Shown in pieces: positions 52,457 through 59,728 of a DNA stretch of 64,000 nt. How positions within the stretch are numbered: the first letter of the stretch is position 1; every line of letters begins with the position of its first letter. This stretch comes from Tropicimonas isoalkanivorans (GTDB lineage Bacteria; Pseudomonadota; Alphaproteobacteria; Rhodobacterales; Rhodobacteraceae), in assembly GCF_900112335.1 (NCBI RefSeq), contig NZ_FOLG01000017.1, forward strand, positions 1 to 64,000, written 5' to 3'. The notes below the pieces were generated by a model, which was given only the letters and a program-made list of their open reading frames with translations, did not search any database and had not been told where the DNA came from. Position numbers and translations under genes: made by a program.

Positions 52457-54540
52457 CGGCCCCCTTGCCGGATGCCCTGATGACGTTTCCGACCGACATC
52501 GCGCCGTCGCATAGCGGGGAGGACGAGTACCGCGCATTCCTCGCGGGCCTCGACATGACCCGCTACATGAAGAACCGCTATATCGCGCAACGTCGAGAGT
52601 TCGTCGCCGCCTTTCCCGATCTCGCTCTTTGGTGCGAACAACCGCTTGAAGTTCGGCTCGGGCGACTTCACGGAACATCCGCCTTCACACCTGAACACCC
52701 CGCCTCGTTCTGGGCGCGGCAATATCTCTACTACCTCGCCTTCACGGACCGCCTGCGCCTCGACTATGGGTTCCTCCTGTCGATTTCGCCCATGTATGCC
52801 GCCCAACTCGCAAATCACCTGGGCATCGATCTAGGCATTCCGGATCTCCGCAAGCGCCAGAAAGCGATGGGGTATCACCAGACGACACCACAGGGATCGA
52901 CCATCTGGGTGGTTTCCCGCATTGCGCTTCATGCCGGCATACGTTCGCCTGAACTTATTTCCTCCGACGACCTCGACGCGTTGAACGACGCAATTTCTGC
53001 ATATGCGGCGTCTTCCCTGATGAAGCGCTTCCATGGCTACGACCCGCAAAAGGCCAAGACAACCGCCCATTACTGGCACCGCTATGTCCGACAGACACAG
53101 CTTGTCCTGCATCACCTCGGCAACGGCATCGCGCGACCGCGAATGACCGCCGACAAGCGAAGGCCTTATGTCTATCCGAGGCCGGATATGGGTGTTTTCA
53201 TCGAGCGCTGGCTGGAGATCAAGCGCACCAGCCTTTCCAGGGTGACGGTCGACCACTGCGCCGTGTCGCTCCGCCGCTTTGTCGACTTCCTGGTTCGCCA
53301 CGATCCAAAGATCGAGAAGTTCGCCAATGTCACGCCCGAGGTGATGACTGCCTTCCTGATCGATCTGAGAAGCCAAGTCGGCGCCAGAACCAAGCGTACA
53401 TTGTCGATTTCCGCCCAGAGATCCCGTGCGCTTCATGTTGCACAGTTCCTCAGCGAGGGTGCCGCTTGGGACTGGCCAGATTTCCCGACGCGACCGGTTC
53501 TTAACACGCGCGACCTTCCCCGCCTTCCGCAGCGTCTGCCTCGATATATCCCCGCGGAACAGCTTGGCCCCCTGATGGAAGAGGTCCGCAAGCTTCCCTG
53601 CGATTTCCAGCGCGCCGCAATCCTGACGGCGCGTTGGTCCGGCGCCCGTCGAACAGAGATCGCAAGATTGCCCGTCGGCTGTCTGGACGCCTATCCCGAC
53701 GGGACACCACGGCTGCGCATTCCTGCGGGGAAGACCTACAGGGAGCGGCTTGTGCCGCTTCACCCTGAAGCTGCCGACGCTCTTCGCAGGGTGATTGCCC
53801 TGCGCACAAAGTCGGACGAACGCCCGGTCCCGGATGCCAGAACCGGCCAATACGTCAAGTTGCTCTTCTACCGCCGCGGTGTCGCGATCTCGCCCGACTA
53901 CCTGTTCAACTATCCGCTCAAAGGCATCTCTCACCGACTTGGCCTGGTCGATGGGAAAGGACAGAATCTCATCTCGGCACATCGCTTCCGCCACACCGTC
54001 GGCACGGAACTCGCCGAAGGCGGGGCGCGAATGCAGACAATCATGGACGTGCTCGGGCATCAAAGCCCGCATATGTCGATGGTCTATATCCGCGTCAGCG
54101 ATGAAGCTGTGCTCGCCGACTATCAGGCCGTGTTGAAACCCGATGCGCCGATTGCCGGACCCGCGGCCGAGGTCATCCGCAATCAGCGCCTACCAGAGAG
54201 CACGGTCGATTGGCTGAAGTGCAACTTTCTGAAGACCGAGCTCGAACTCGGCCATTGTCTGCGGCTGCCGGAAGAAGGCCCCTGTGAATGCGACCTCTAC
54301 CTGAACTGCGCCAAGTTCGTCACCACCCGATCTTATGCGCCGAGGCTGCGAGCGCGCCATCGCCTCGAACTCAATCTGACGGAAGATGCGCGTTGCCGCG
54401 GTTGGACACGAGAGATCGAACGGCATTCAGGAATAGCTTCCCGCATCGAACAGCTTCTCGTGGAACTGGGCGAGCCAGTCACAGACGCGGCCCAGGAGGT
54501 CGGGCAGACGGTCGAAGCGGCACGGAAAATGTCGCGGTAG
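52453..54540 (+). CDS. tnpB: tyrosine recombinase, Tn554 TnpB type
   Basis: A 695-residue recombinase. The C-terminal catalytic domain shows Arg in TARWSGARRTEIARL, HxxR in SAHRFRHTVGTEL, His in LGHQSPHMS and Tyr in MVYIRVS. After it comes a cysteine cluster (KCNFLKTELELGHCLRLPEE, CECDLYLNCAKFVTT), characteristic of TnpB of Tn554. The long N-terminal part (about 1-250) is helical DNA-binding sequence. It is slightly longer than the 630-residue Tn554 protein. TnpA and TnpB act together at the element ends. Confidence 0.88.
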   Translation: MTAPLPDALMTFPTDIAPSHSGEDEYRAFLAGLDMTRYMKNRYIAQRREFVAAFPDLALWCEQPLEVRLGRLHGTSAFTPEHPASFWARQYLYYLAFTDRLRLDYGFLLSISPMYAAQLANHLGIDLGIPDLRKRQKAMGYHQTTPQGSTIWVVSRIALHAGIRSPELISSDDLDALNDAISAYAASSLMKRFHGYDPQKAKTTAHYWHRYVRQTQLVLHHLGNGIARPRMTADKRRPYVYPRPDMGVFIERWLEIKRTSLSRVTVDHCAVSLRRFVDFLVRHDPKIEKFANVTPEVMTAFLIDLRSQVGARTKRTLSISAQRSRALHVAQFLSEGAAWDWPDFPTRPVLNTRDLPRLPQRLPRYIPAEQLGPLMEEVRKLPCDFQRAAILTARWSGARRTEIARLPVGCLDAYPDGTPRLRIPAGKTYRERLVPLHPEAADALRRVIALRTKSDERPVPDARTGQYVKLLFYRRGVAISPDYLFNYPLKGISHRLGLVDGKGQNLISAHRFRHTVGTELAEGGARMQTIMDVLGHQSPHMSMVYIRVSDEAVLADYQAVLKPDAPIAGPAAEVIRNQRLPESTVDWLKCNFLKTELELGHCLRLPEEGPCECDLYLNCAKFVTTRSYAPRLRARHRLELNLTEDARCRGWTREIERHSGIASRIEQLLVELGEPVTDAAQEVGQTVEAARKMSR

Positions 54541-54553
54541 CCCACAGGGACCT

Positions 54554-54604
54554 CCCCGCCGCCCGCTCCGCTGCGCGCGTATCCGCGCTACGCGGGCGGC
54601 GGGG
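54554..54604. repeat. 13-bp inverted repeat hairpin near the transposon right end
   Basis: CCCCGCCGCCCGC (54554-54566) and GCGGGCGGCGGGG (54592-54604) are perfectly complementary. The 25-nt loop contains GCGCG and CGCGC that can pair. It begins 14 bp after the tnpB stop. No T-tract follows, so a simple terminator is not the obvious reading. Confidence 0.65.
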
Positions 54605-54671
54605 CCCCTCCTATGGACAACCACGACAAACCCCGGCCTGGAGAACAAAAACAGCTTGATTGTCCGGATAA

Positions 54672-54762
54672 CATCGAACCAGGAATGCACAGCGAGGTAA
54701 TCCTCGACCGTGCCGCCCCATTTCTTCACCGAGGACAGGGCGTGGTGATAGGGATGAGCCAT
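54672..54762 (-). pseudogene. DUF6915 gene, 5' part, cut by the Tn554-like insertion
   Basis: From the ATG at 54762 (preceded by GAGGGGG) the frame reads MAHPYHHALSSVKKWGGTVE then DYLAVHSWFD and runs into transposon sequence (VIRTIKLFLF). This is the conserved start of DUF6915; the rest is found at 50990-51282. The start lies 10 bp after the DUF6878 stop. Confidence 0.85.
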
Positions 54763-54772
54763 CGCTGCCCCC

Positions 54773-55264
54773 TCAGAAATCATGGGTGGTGAGTTCGGAC
54801 GAGGTGAAGCGCTCGTTGAACTCGAGGTGGATGCAGCGGGCCGCGGCGTCGAAGCAGAACTCGCCCCAGGCGCCGTCGTTGTTCTCCCAGCCGCCATGGG
54901 TGTCGGAGAGGAAGTCGTAGGCCAGCTGCTCGACGACATCTTCGAGCGAAAGCGCCCGCATCTCGACCTCCGGGTCGTCCCAGGTCAATGCGGCATAGGC
55001 GATCTGGGTCTTGGGGAAAGTGACTTCGGTGTCGCCAGCGTAGGCTTCGATGCTTTCAACCTGGCCGCTATCGCCATAACCGTCGAAGCTCACGGACACA
55101 TGGGTGATGCCCGCGGCAGTCAGGCCATCGAAGAGGCGCTCCTTGTTGGCCGGACGCAAAGCTGCGATCCGCGCGTCGCGCTCGGCCTGCCGAGCCAGCA
55201 CGGCGGTGAAATCAATCCTGGACGGCGCCATCGGCGCAGCCAGGGTGGGTTCGATCTTGGACAT
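54773..55264 (-). CDS. DUF6878 protein
   Basis: A 163-residue protein from the ATG at 55264 (the open frame extends further upstream without support). The family pattern is clear: ANKERLFDGLTAAGITHVSV, SFDGYGDSGQVESIEAYAG, VVEQLAYDFLSDTHGGWENN, AWGEFCFDAAARCIHLEFNE. Function unknown; typical of alphaproteobacterial plasmids together with DUF932, DUF6915 and strawberry notch genes. Its leader shares a 14-mer and a structured segment with other plasmid genes in this window. Confidence 0.85.
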   Translation of the reverse strand: MSKIEPTLAAPMAPSRIDFTAVLARQAERDARIAALRPANKERLFDGLTAAGITHVSVSFDGYGDSGQVESIEAYAGDTEVTFPKTQIAYAALTWDDPEVEMRALSLEDVVEQLAYDFLSDTHGGWENNDGAWGEFCFDAAARCIHLEFNERFTSSELTTHDF

Positions 55265-55361
55265 TGGAAACTCCGGAATGAGGAAAGGGATCTGAACCCC
55301 GAGGCTCTCTCTCGTCCTCGCAGGCTCACATCCTCCCCTGCCCTTCTCTGACTCTCGGGCG
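55265..55361 (-). promoter_or_regulatory. shared plasmid leader element, copy B
   Basis: Minus strand: CGAGAGTCAGAGA about 90 nt before the ATG, then GGATGTGA pairing (7 of 8) with TCAGATCC, enclosing CGAGG-CCTCG with a GAGAGAGAG-containing loop (55300-55320 on plus), ending CCTCATTCCGGAGT five bases before the start. It fills the whole gap to the upstream gene. Confidence 0.55.
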
Positions 55362-55886
55362 TCACGCCGCGATCTGCCGGGCGCGAGACGCGAAGACACG
55401 CCAGAGCGGATCGACAAGACGGGCATCGAGAAGGTCGGCGTGATGCCGCAGCCGTCGCGCGAGGCCATGTTCATGCCACTCGGCCGCCCGCATGGCCTGC
55501 GCGCGGGTCTGGCTGGCCTCGGACACGACGGCGCGGGCTTCGGCGGCATCCGAGACCGGGTGGCACCATGCGACCCCGCCATCACAGGTAGCTCCGGCCA
55601 GAACGAGACGGCCCTCCCGATCGAGGATTGCCAGGATGCGCGGAGCGTCTTCAGGTGTGATATCTTCGGCGTGAACGATTGCCCCCTGCATGGCCTCGGC
55701 CAGCGTGGCAAACCGCTCCAGTACCTTGGGGTGTGCCTGCCCGGACATGAGAGCTGCGGGCGCATGGCAAGCCGTCGTGAGTGCGAACGGCAAGTCTTGA
55801 TCTGCAAAAACGGTCAGGAGGCTCGGCGGCAAACCTGTTTTCTGTGTTTCCGGCTGAGTTTGGAGAGTAAGATCGAATATGGGCAT
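55362..55886 (-). CDS. hypothetical plasmid protein
   Basis: A 174-residue soluble protein. The central part (GAIVHAEDITPEDAPRILAI, LDREGRLVLAGATCDGGVAW) suggests an alpha/beta fold; the C-terminus is helical and Arg-rich. Family not recognised. The start ATG follows GGAGATATGCCC. The gene ends exactly where the leader of the DUF6878 gene starts, and has its own copy of that leader type. Confidence 0.6.
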   Translation of the reverse strand: MPIFDLTLQTQPETQKTGLPPSLLTVFADQDLPFALTTACHAPAALMSGQAHPKVLERFATLAEAMQGAIVHAEDITPEDAPRILAILDREGRLVLAGATCDGGVAWCHPVSDAAEARAVVSEASQTRAQAMRAAEWHEHGLARRLRHHADLLDARLVDPLWRVFASRARQIAA

Positions 55887-55965
55887 ATCTCCGACGGTGC
55901 GGAGAGCCTCTCTCCCCGCTTCAAACCGTCAAAGACCAAACCGCCCCCTCGGACTCTCTGTCGCT
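55887..55965 (-). promoter_or_regulatory. shared plasmid leader element, copy D
   Basis: Minus strand: GACAGAGAGTCCGAGGGGG, then outer stem GACGGT/ACCGTC (plus 55925-55930 and 55893-55898), a TTGAAG side loop, an inner stem GGAGAG/CTCTCC (55901-55906, 55910-55915), then GGAGATATGCCC directly before the ATG. The layout equals that before the DUF932 gene while the outer-stem sequence differs. Confidence 0.55.
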
Positions 55966-55976
55966 GATCGGGCCGA

Positions 55977-56477
55977 TCATTTCGGCGTTGGTAAATCGCC
56001 CCATCGAACCCGCAAGTAGCGCCCTTCGCGCTTTGGAAGATCTTTTCGGTCGATCATCCGACCCGAGACCTGAAAATCCTCGTTGATCTTTACAACCAAG
56101 AGCTTGTTGAAATGCCCATTGGTATCGACCACAACAACATCCTTTGTCTTGAATGGCGTAATGGTTTTGACCTCGACATGATCATTGCCAAGTCTTCCGT
56201 CAGCACCCTGGGCGTAGGTCTTGTTCAGCTTGATACCGTACGTGATAGCACCGAACAGCTCACCGATATCGCCGTAGACAGAGAGGTGAAGGCCGGTCTC
56301 GAGGTGGTAGCTTTCCGCGAGGGACAGGAGATCCTCAAAATATGGGATCATAGACCGGATCGCGTTCGGGTATTTAGCGCCCCACTCCTTGTAGCGAAGC
56401 TGCTCGTCGATTTCCGACCAGGTAACCCATTCACCGTCATCATAAAATGCACGATCTGACCAATCAATTTCTTCCAT
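55977..56477 (-). CDS. DUF6998-like protein, possible restriction-endonuclease-like fold
   Basis: A 166-residue protein. The core GDIGELFGAITYGIKLNKTY, then DGRLGNDHVEVKTITPF and KTKDVVVVDTNGHFNKLLVV resembles DUF6998. The order Glu (GELFG), Asp (GNDHVEVKT) and ExK (EVK) matches PD-(D/E)XK folds such as type II restriction or repair nucleases. A basic C-terminus follows (DRKDLPKREGRYLRVRWG). Function unknown. It lies alone between the 174-residue gene and DUF932 without the shared leader. Confidence 0.6.
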   Translation of the reverse strand: MEEIDWSDRAFYDDGEWVTWSEIDEQLRYKEWGAKYPNAIRSMIPYFEDLLSLAESYHLETGLHLSVYGDIGELFGAITYGIKLNKTYAQGADGRLGNDHVEVKTITPFKTKDVVVVDTNGHFNKLLVVKINEDFQVSGRMIDRKDLPKREGRYLRVRWGDLPTPK

Positions 56478-56538
56478 GCGCGTACTTCCAACACCTAAAC
56501 GTGTCGGGCACAGTAGCAGATCGATGAAACAGGAACGA

Positions 56539-56564
56539 GACCGGAGGCGATATCGCCTCCGGTC
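56539..56564 (-). terminator. perfect 26-bp palindrome after the DUF932 gene
   Basis: A perfect palindrome centred at 56551/56552 (half GACCGGAGGCGAT), directly downstream of the DUF932 stop on the minus strand and followed there by TCTCGTTCCTGTTT. Most likely a terminator; with no loop spacing it could also be a protein-binding or cruciform site. Confidence 0.55.
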
Positions 56565-56570
56565 GCCACC

Positions 56571-57770
56571 TCAACCAACGCGGTCGAGAAGCTTCTTGGC
56601 GCGCCCTTCCATATCAAGGCGGGCGTCCTGCTGGGTCTTGTCGCGCGCAAGCCGGGTAATCCCCTGCACGAAATCGAAGATGCTCTCGGGCGGGCGGCCT
56701 TCCTCCATCAGCACCTTCTCGATGATCTTGCCGGATTCGGCTTTCGAGAAACCGCGCTTACGCAGGAAATCCGCGCGGTCCTCATCGCTGCGCGCCACGA
56801 TCTGCTGCCGCGCCGCCTTGATCCCGTTCACGAACCCCTGCGGCGAGGAATTGGCGAAGCGCGTCAGCGCGGGCGCCGCCTCATGGGCAAAACGCGATGC
56901 AGCGTATTTCGAGTGGCGGATCTTGATCTCCTGGAAATCCTCGACGCCCCAGAGGTTGCGGTTCTGGCACACCGCCCGCAGGTAGAAGCTCGCCATGCCC
57001 AGCGTCTTGGCGCCGACCTCGGAGTTCCAGCAATAGAATCCCCGGAAATAGAGATCGGGCGAGCCGTCCGGCAGCTTGCCGGCCTCGATCGGGTTGCGGT
57101 CGTCGACCAGGAACAGGAAGACGTCACGATCCGAGGCGTAGAGTGTGGTCGTGTCGCGGCTAATCTCGACATCGGGATTGTAGACCCCGGTCGACCAGTC
57201 GAGCACGCCCGGGACCTTCCAGCGCGTGTCGCCGGTGCCGTTGCCCGCAATGCGCTGCACCGCCTCGACAAGCTCGAAGTCATGGATGCGGCCATAGTCG
57301 GGCCCGGTCACGGCGCGCAGTTCCGTGCGGCCATCCTCCGTCTCGAAGGTCTTCACCTGTTCCGCACGGTGATTGGTCAGACCGTATTGCAGGTTGATCC
57401 CCGCCAGCGGCGCGGGCAGCTGCCGTAGGTAGGAGGCCGGAGCGCCGACAATGCTGGCGAGCTGGCCGAAGGCCCAATGCGTCGGTGCAACCGGCTCCTG
57501 CGCCTTCGGCAGCACAAGGTGCAACCGCTCGGCGCTGTCGCGCGCAGCCTCGACCCGGATGTCGGCTGTCTGGACAACCCTGCTGCGGCTGCGCTCGGAG
57601 CGACCCTTCACATTGGCCCAGAGACCGTCGAGCGACAGATACCGCTCGTCATCCGGCCGGTTGAACCATTCGGACGACACGCGCCCGTTCCGCTCGCCCC
57701 GGCTTACATCCACTTTCCAGCCACCCGTCCGCGCCGACTGTACCGGATCCAGAACTTCCACAACGCCCAT
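56571..57770 (-). CDS. DUF932 plasmid protein
   Basis: A 399-residue protein. The start is the second of two close ATGs, because GGAGGA lies six bases before it. The DUF932 signature is spread over the body: LPAPLAGINLQYGLTNHRAE, ELRAVTGPDYGRIHDFELVE, TLYASDRDVFLFLVDDRNPI, LYFRGFYCWNSEVGAKTLGM. Family members resemble phage LGT and plasmid anti-restriction-type genes, but the activity is unknown. The C-terminus is a helical, charged region. It carries the shared leader type. Confidence 0.85.
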   Translation of the reverse strand: MGVVEVLDPVQSARTGGWKVDVSRGERNGRVSSEWFNRPDDERYLSLDGLWANVKGRSERSRSRVVQTADIRVEAARDSAERLHLVLPKAQEPVAPTHWAFGQLASIVGAPASYLRQLPAPLAGINLQYGLTNHRAEQVKTFETEDGRTELRAVTGPDYGRIHDFELVEAVQRIAGNGTGDTRWKVPGVLDWSTGVYNPDVEISRDTTTLYASDRDVFLFLVDDRNPIEAGKLPDGSPDLYFRGFYCWNSEVGAKTLGMASFYLRAVCQNRNLWGVEDFQEIKIRHSKYAASRFAHEAAPALTRFANSSPQGFVNGIKAARQQIVARSDEDRADFLRKRGFSKAESGKIIEKVLMEEGRPPESIFDFVQGITRLARDKTQQDARLDMEGRAKKLLDRVG

Positions 57771-57860
57771 CGGCATTCCTCCGTGACAGGCGCCGGGAGC
57801 CACTCTCCCAGTCCTCAACCTGTCACAAAAGGGACCATCCCCGCTCTCACTCTCTCGCCC
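57771..57860 (-). promoter_or_regulatory. shared plasmid leader element, copy C
   Basis: Minus strand: GGGCGAGAGAGTGAGAGCGG, then a perfect outer stem GTGACAGG/CCTGTCAC (plus 57819-57826 and 57783-57790), TTGAGG side loop, inner stem GGGAG/CTCCC (57795-57799, 57805-57809), then GGAGGAATGCCG before the ATG. It matches copy D in order and loops with different outer-stem bases, which suggests covariation. Confidence 0.6.
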
Positions 57861-57904
57861 TGCATCCGAATAGCATGGCGTCTGACCGGAAGGCTTTTGA
57901 ACGG

Positions 57905-58333
57905 CTACGTGCGCAGCATGCGCCAGCGCTGTTGGATCAGAACATCGCCCGTTCGGGCATCCAGCGTCTCGACCACCAGGATATTGTAGGCATGGCGCCC
58001 TTTCCCGGTCTCGATGGCTTCGGAGGTGATCCGGACCGAAAGCTCCGTCTCCGGAAGTATCGGTCGCGAGAAGCGGATGCGACTGAGTTCCGCCCCGATC
58101 AAGGGCTGATCCCCGAACGGCTGCGCCTCGACGGCAAGCCGCATAGTCAAGGCGAGGGCATGCCAGCCGCTGGCGGTCAGGGTGCCGAAAAACCCGGACT
58201 CTGCCGCAGTGTCGTCGAGATGCATCGGCTGAGGATCGAATTCCCGCGCAAAGCCGAGGGCCGCCTCCCGGGTCAATCGGCGAGTCGTCGTAGTGATAGT
58301 CGCCCCGACCTCCATGTGGCGTGCCTCAGCCAT
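57905..58333 (-). CDS. MaoC-like (hot-dog fold) dehydratase
   Basis: A 142-residue protein with a single hot-dog domain of the R-specific enoyl-CoA hydratase type: REFDPQPMHLDDTAAESGFF contains the catalytic Asp and His, followed by GTLTASGWHALALTMRL. Members hydrate acyl-CoA thioesters. The start at 58333 overlaps the DUF2000 gene by 8 bp, so they are translated together. Substrate unknown. Confidence 0.85.
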   Translation of the reverse strand: MAEARHMEVGATITTTTRRLTREAALGFAREFDPQPMHLDDTAAESGFFGTLTASGWHALALTMRLAVEAQPFGDQPLIGAELSRIRFSRPILPETELSVRITSEAIETGKGRHAYNILVVETLDARTGDVLIQQRWRMLRT

Positions 58334-58733
58334 GCATCTTCGCGCCCTTGGTGATCTTGTCGACGATCTTCTTGTCGGCCCGAAGCGCGATGCCGACGGT
58401 ATTGGTCTCATCGGCTCCGTGATCGGCGAACACGGCGCGGTTCGCCGCGTCATGGCCGGTGGCAAACATCTCCTCGATATAGGCCACGGTATTGACACCG
58501 CGCTCAAAGGCACGGTTGCGGACATTGGTCAGAACGTTCGCCGCGCCGCTCAGCACGATCACCGGCTGGACCGACATCGGCAGATGAGTCCGGCCATCTT
58601 TGTCGCGATAGGCTTCTCCGATGAGGTCGGGATTTGCACCCGCGATCCCGCTCATCAGGAAGGCGGTTACGTTGAGCTTTTGCCAGGTCGCGAGGTCTTC
58701 CCGCACGACGATGGCGATCTTGGTATCGAACAT
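58326..58733 (-). CDS. DUF2000 family protein
   Basis: A 135-residue protein matching DUF2000: start MFDTKIAIVVREDLATWQKL, centre AFLMSGIAGANPDLIGEAYR, PVIVLSGAANVLTNVRNRAF. Structural relatives have a peptidyl-tRNA-hydrolase-II-like fold; the biochemical role is unknown. It lies between a MarR regulator (2-bp gap) and the MaoC gene, forming a three-gene operon. Confidence 0.85.
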   Translation of the reverse strand: MFDTKIAIVVREDLATWQKLNVTAFLMSGIAGANPDLIGEAYRDKDGRTHLPMSVQPVIVLSGAANVLTNVRNRAFERGVNTVAYIEEMFATGHDAANRAVFADHGADETNTVGIALRADKKIVDKITKGAKMHG

Positions 58734-58735
58734 TT

Positions 58736-59167
58736 TCAGTCCTTCTGAAGTAATTGCAATGAAGCCAAACCCTGCAGCGAGGATCGAACGTCCGGAGCGG
58801 AGGCACCCAAGGCGGAATCGACCTCTGCGTTGAGCGCGTCCATCGCGGCCTGCATGGCGGGAAGTGCCGCCCTGCCCTGCGCGGTCAACGACAGCCGGTT
58901 GATCCGGCGATCCGTCAGGTCCGGCGCGCGCGCGATCAAGTCCATCGCAGAGAGCCGGTCGATGACGCCGACAATCGTCGCGCTGTCGATCATCAGGGCC
59001 GCTCCGATATCGGCGGCCGTCTGGTGCTCCGCTTCCGAGACGGCTTGCAGCACGGCGAATTGGATGGGCGTCACTCCATGCGGCGTGAGTCGGTTCCGAG
59101 ACAGCCGGGCAATGGTCTTGGCCGCGGCGCTGGCCTGAAAGCTGATGCAGGTACGAATGGTTTCCAT
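58736..59167 (-). CDS. MarR-family regulator heading the DUF2000-MaoC operon
   Basis: A 143-residue winged-helix regulator from the ATG at 59167; a TTG 39 bp upstream is possible. The HTH-wing region ADIGAALMIDSATIVGVIDR, then LIARAPDLTDRRINRLSLTA is typical of MarR. It is divergent from a second MarR gene, which itself precedes an MFS exporter. Probably controls its own operon in response to a small aromatic or acyl ligand. Confidence 0.88.
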   Translation of the reverse strand: METIRTCISFQASAAAKTIARLSRNRLTPHGVTPIQFAVLQAVSEAEHQTAADIGAALMIDSATIVGVIDRLSAMDLIARAPDLTDRRINRLSLTAQGRAALPAMQAAMDALNAEVDSALGASAPDVRSSLQGLASLQLLQKD

Positions 59168-59278
59168 GCAGGCTGCATTACTTGTATGCGAGTTAGTTGT
59201 AAACAAGCATCTATTGAACCTACCTAACCGGTGGAATCTCGCGACTGGCGCATACGCCGCTTGCGTCTTTCAAAATTA

Positions 59279-59292
59279 CGGGTATATACCCG
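59279..59292. promoter_or_regulatory. 14-bp perfect palindrome, MarR operator candidate
   Basis: CGGGTATATACCCG, 4 bp before the ATG of the second MarR gene and about 110 bp from the divergent MarR start. Its TATATA core may overlap the -10 element, so binding would block transcription. MarR proteins bind such palindromes. Confidence 0.55.
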
Positions 59293-59296
59293 CATC

Positions 59297-59728
59297 ATGA
59301 CTGAAAGATGCCTCTGCACCTCCCTCCGCCAGGCCGCCGCGTTCAGTACGGCGCATTATGACGCCGTGCTCGCACCCGCCGGGATCAAGATTACGATGTT
59401 CCGGCTGCTCCGGCGCATCGACGAGGCGGGCTGCGTGTCGATCTCTGACCTCGCAGGCATTGTCGGGCTGGATCGCAGCACCCTCGGGCGCAATCTGCGC
59501 GTCCTCGAAAAGCAGGACCTGATCGCAACGCGCCCCGGCCAGGATCAGCGCGAGCGGGTTGTCGAACTGACGGACCACGGCCGCCGAACGCTCGAAACCG
59601 CCCTGCCGCTCTGGCGGTCGGCCCAGGACAGCTTCGCCGCACTGCTTGGCCCTGACGTTCTGACCATCCTGGAAGGCCTCGCCGACCTGAACAAAAACCA
59701 AGAAACGTATGAAGGAGATCGCGCGTGA
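59297..59728 (+). CDS. MarR-family regulator of the MFS gene
   Basis: A 143-residue winged-helix regulator starting at the ATG after the palindrome. Signature: CVSISDLAGIVGLDRSTLGR, NLRVLEKQDLIATRPGQDQR, ERVVELTDHGRRTLETALPL. It has Cys at positions 5 and 7 (RCLCTSL), which could make it redox-sensitive as in OhrR-type MarR proteins (inference). Its stop overlaps the GTG start of the MFS gene. Confidence 0.88.
   Translation: MTERCLCTSLRQAAAFSTAHYDAVLAPAGIKITMFRLLRRIDEAGCVSISDLAGIVGLDRSTLGRNLRVLEKQDLIATRPGQDQRERVVELTDHGRRTLETALPLWRSAQDSFAALLGPDVLTILEGLADLNKNQETYEGDRA

Larger units (their letters stand above)
51283..54671 (+). mobile_element. Tn554-like transposon (tnpA-tnpB type)
   Basis: The element has imperfect terminal inverted repeats (TTATCTGGACA at 51283-51293; its right partner, read on the other strand, TTATCCGGACA at 54661-54671), 10 of 11 matching. 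It carries two overlapping tyrosine-recombinase genes of the Tn554 TnpA and TnpB types and no third gene. TCGA flanks both sides (51279-51282; 54674-54677, with CA between element and TCGA on the right). It sits inside a DUF6915 gene, whose two halves can be rejoined. Confidence 0.8.

Noticed and set aside
51283-54671. Integrase pair as the integration module of an ICE
   Set aside because: The two tyrosine recombinases have Tn554 TnpA/TnpB layout and their own inverted repeats inside a disrupted gene, so they belong to a small transposon, not to the whole element.
54427-54939. 170-codon minus-strand frame including the DUF6915 start
   Set aside because: It is a chance fusion of the truncated DUF6915 start with transposon sequence; only the first 30 codons are original.
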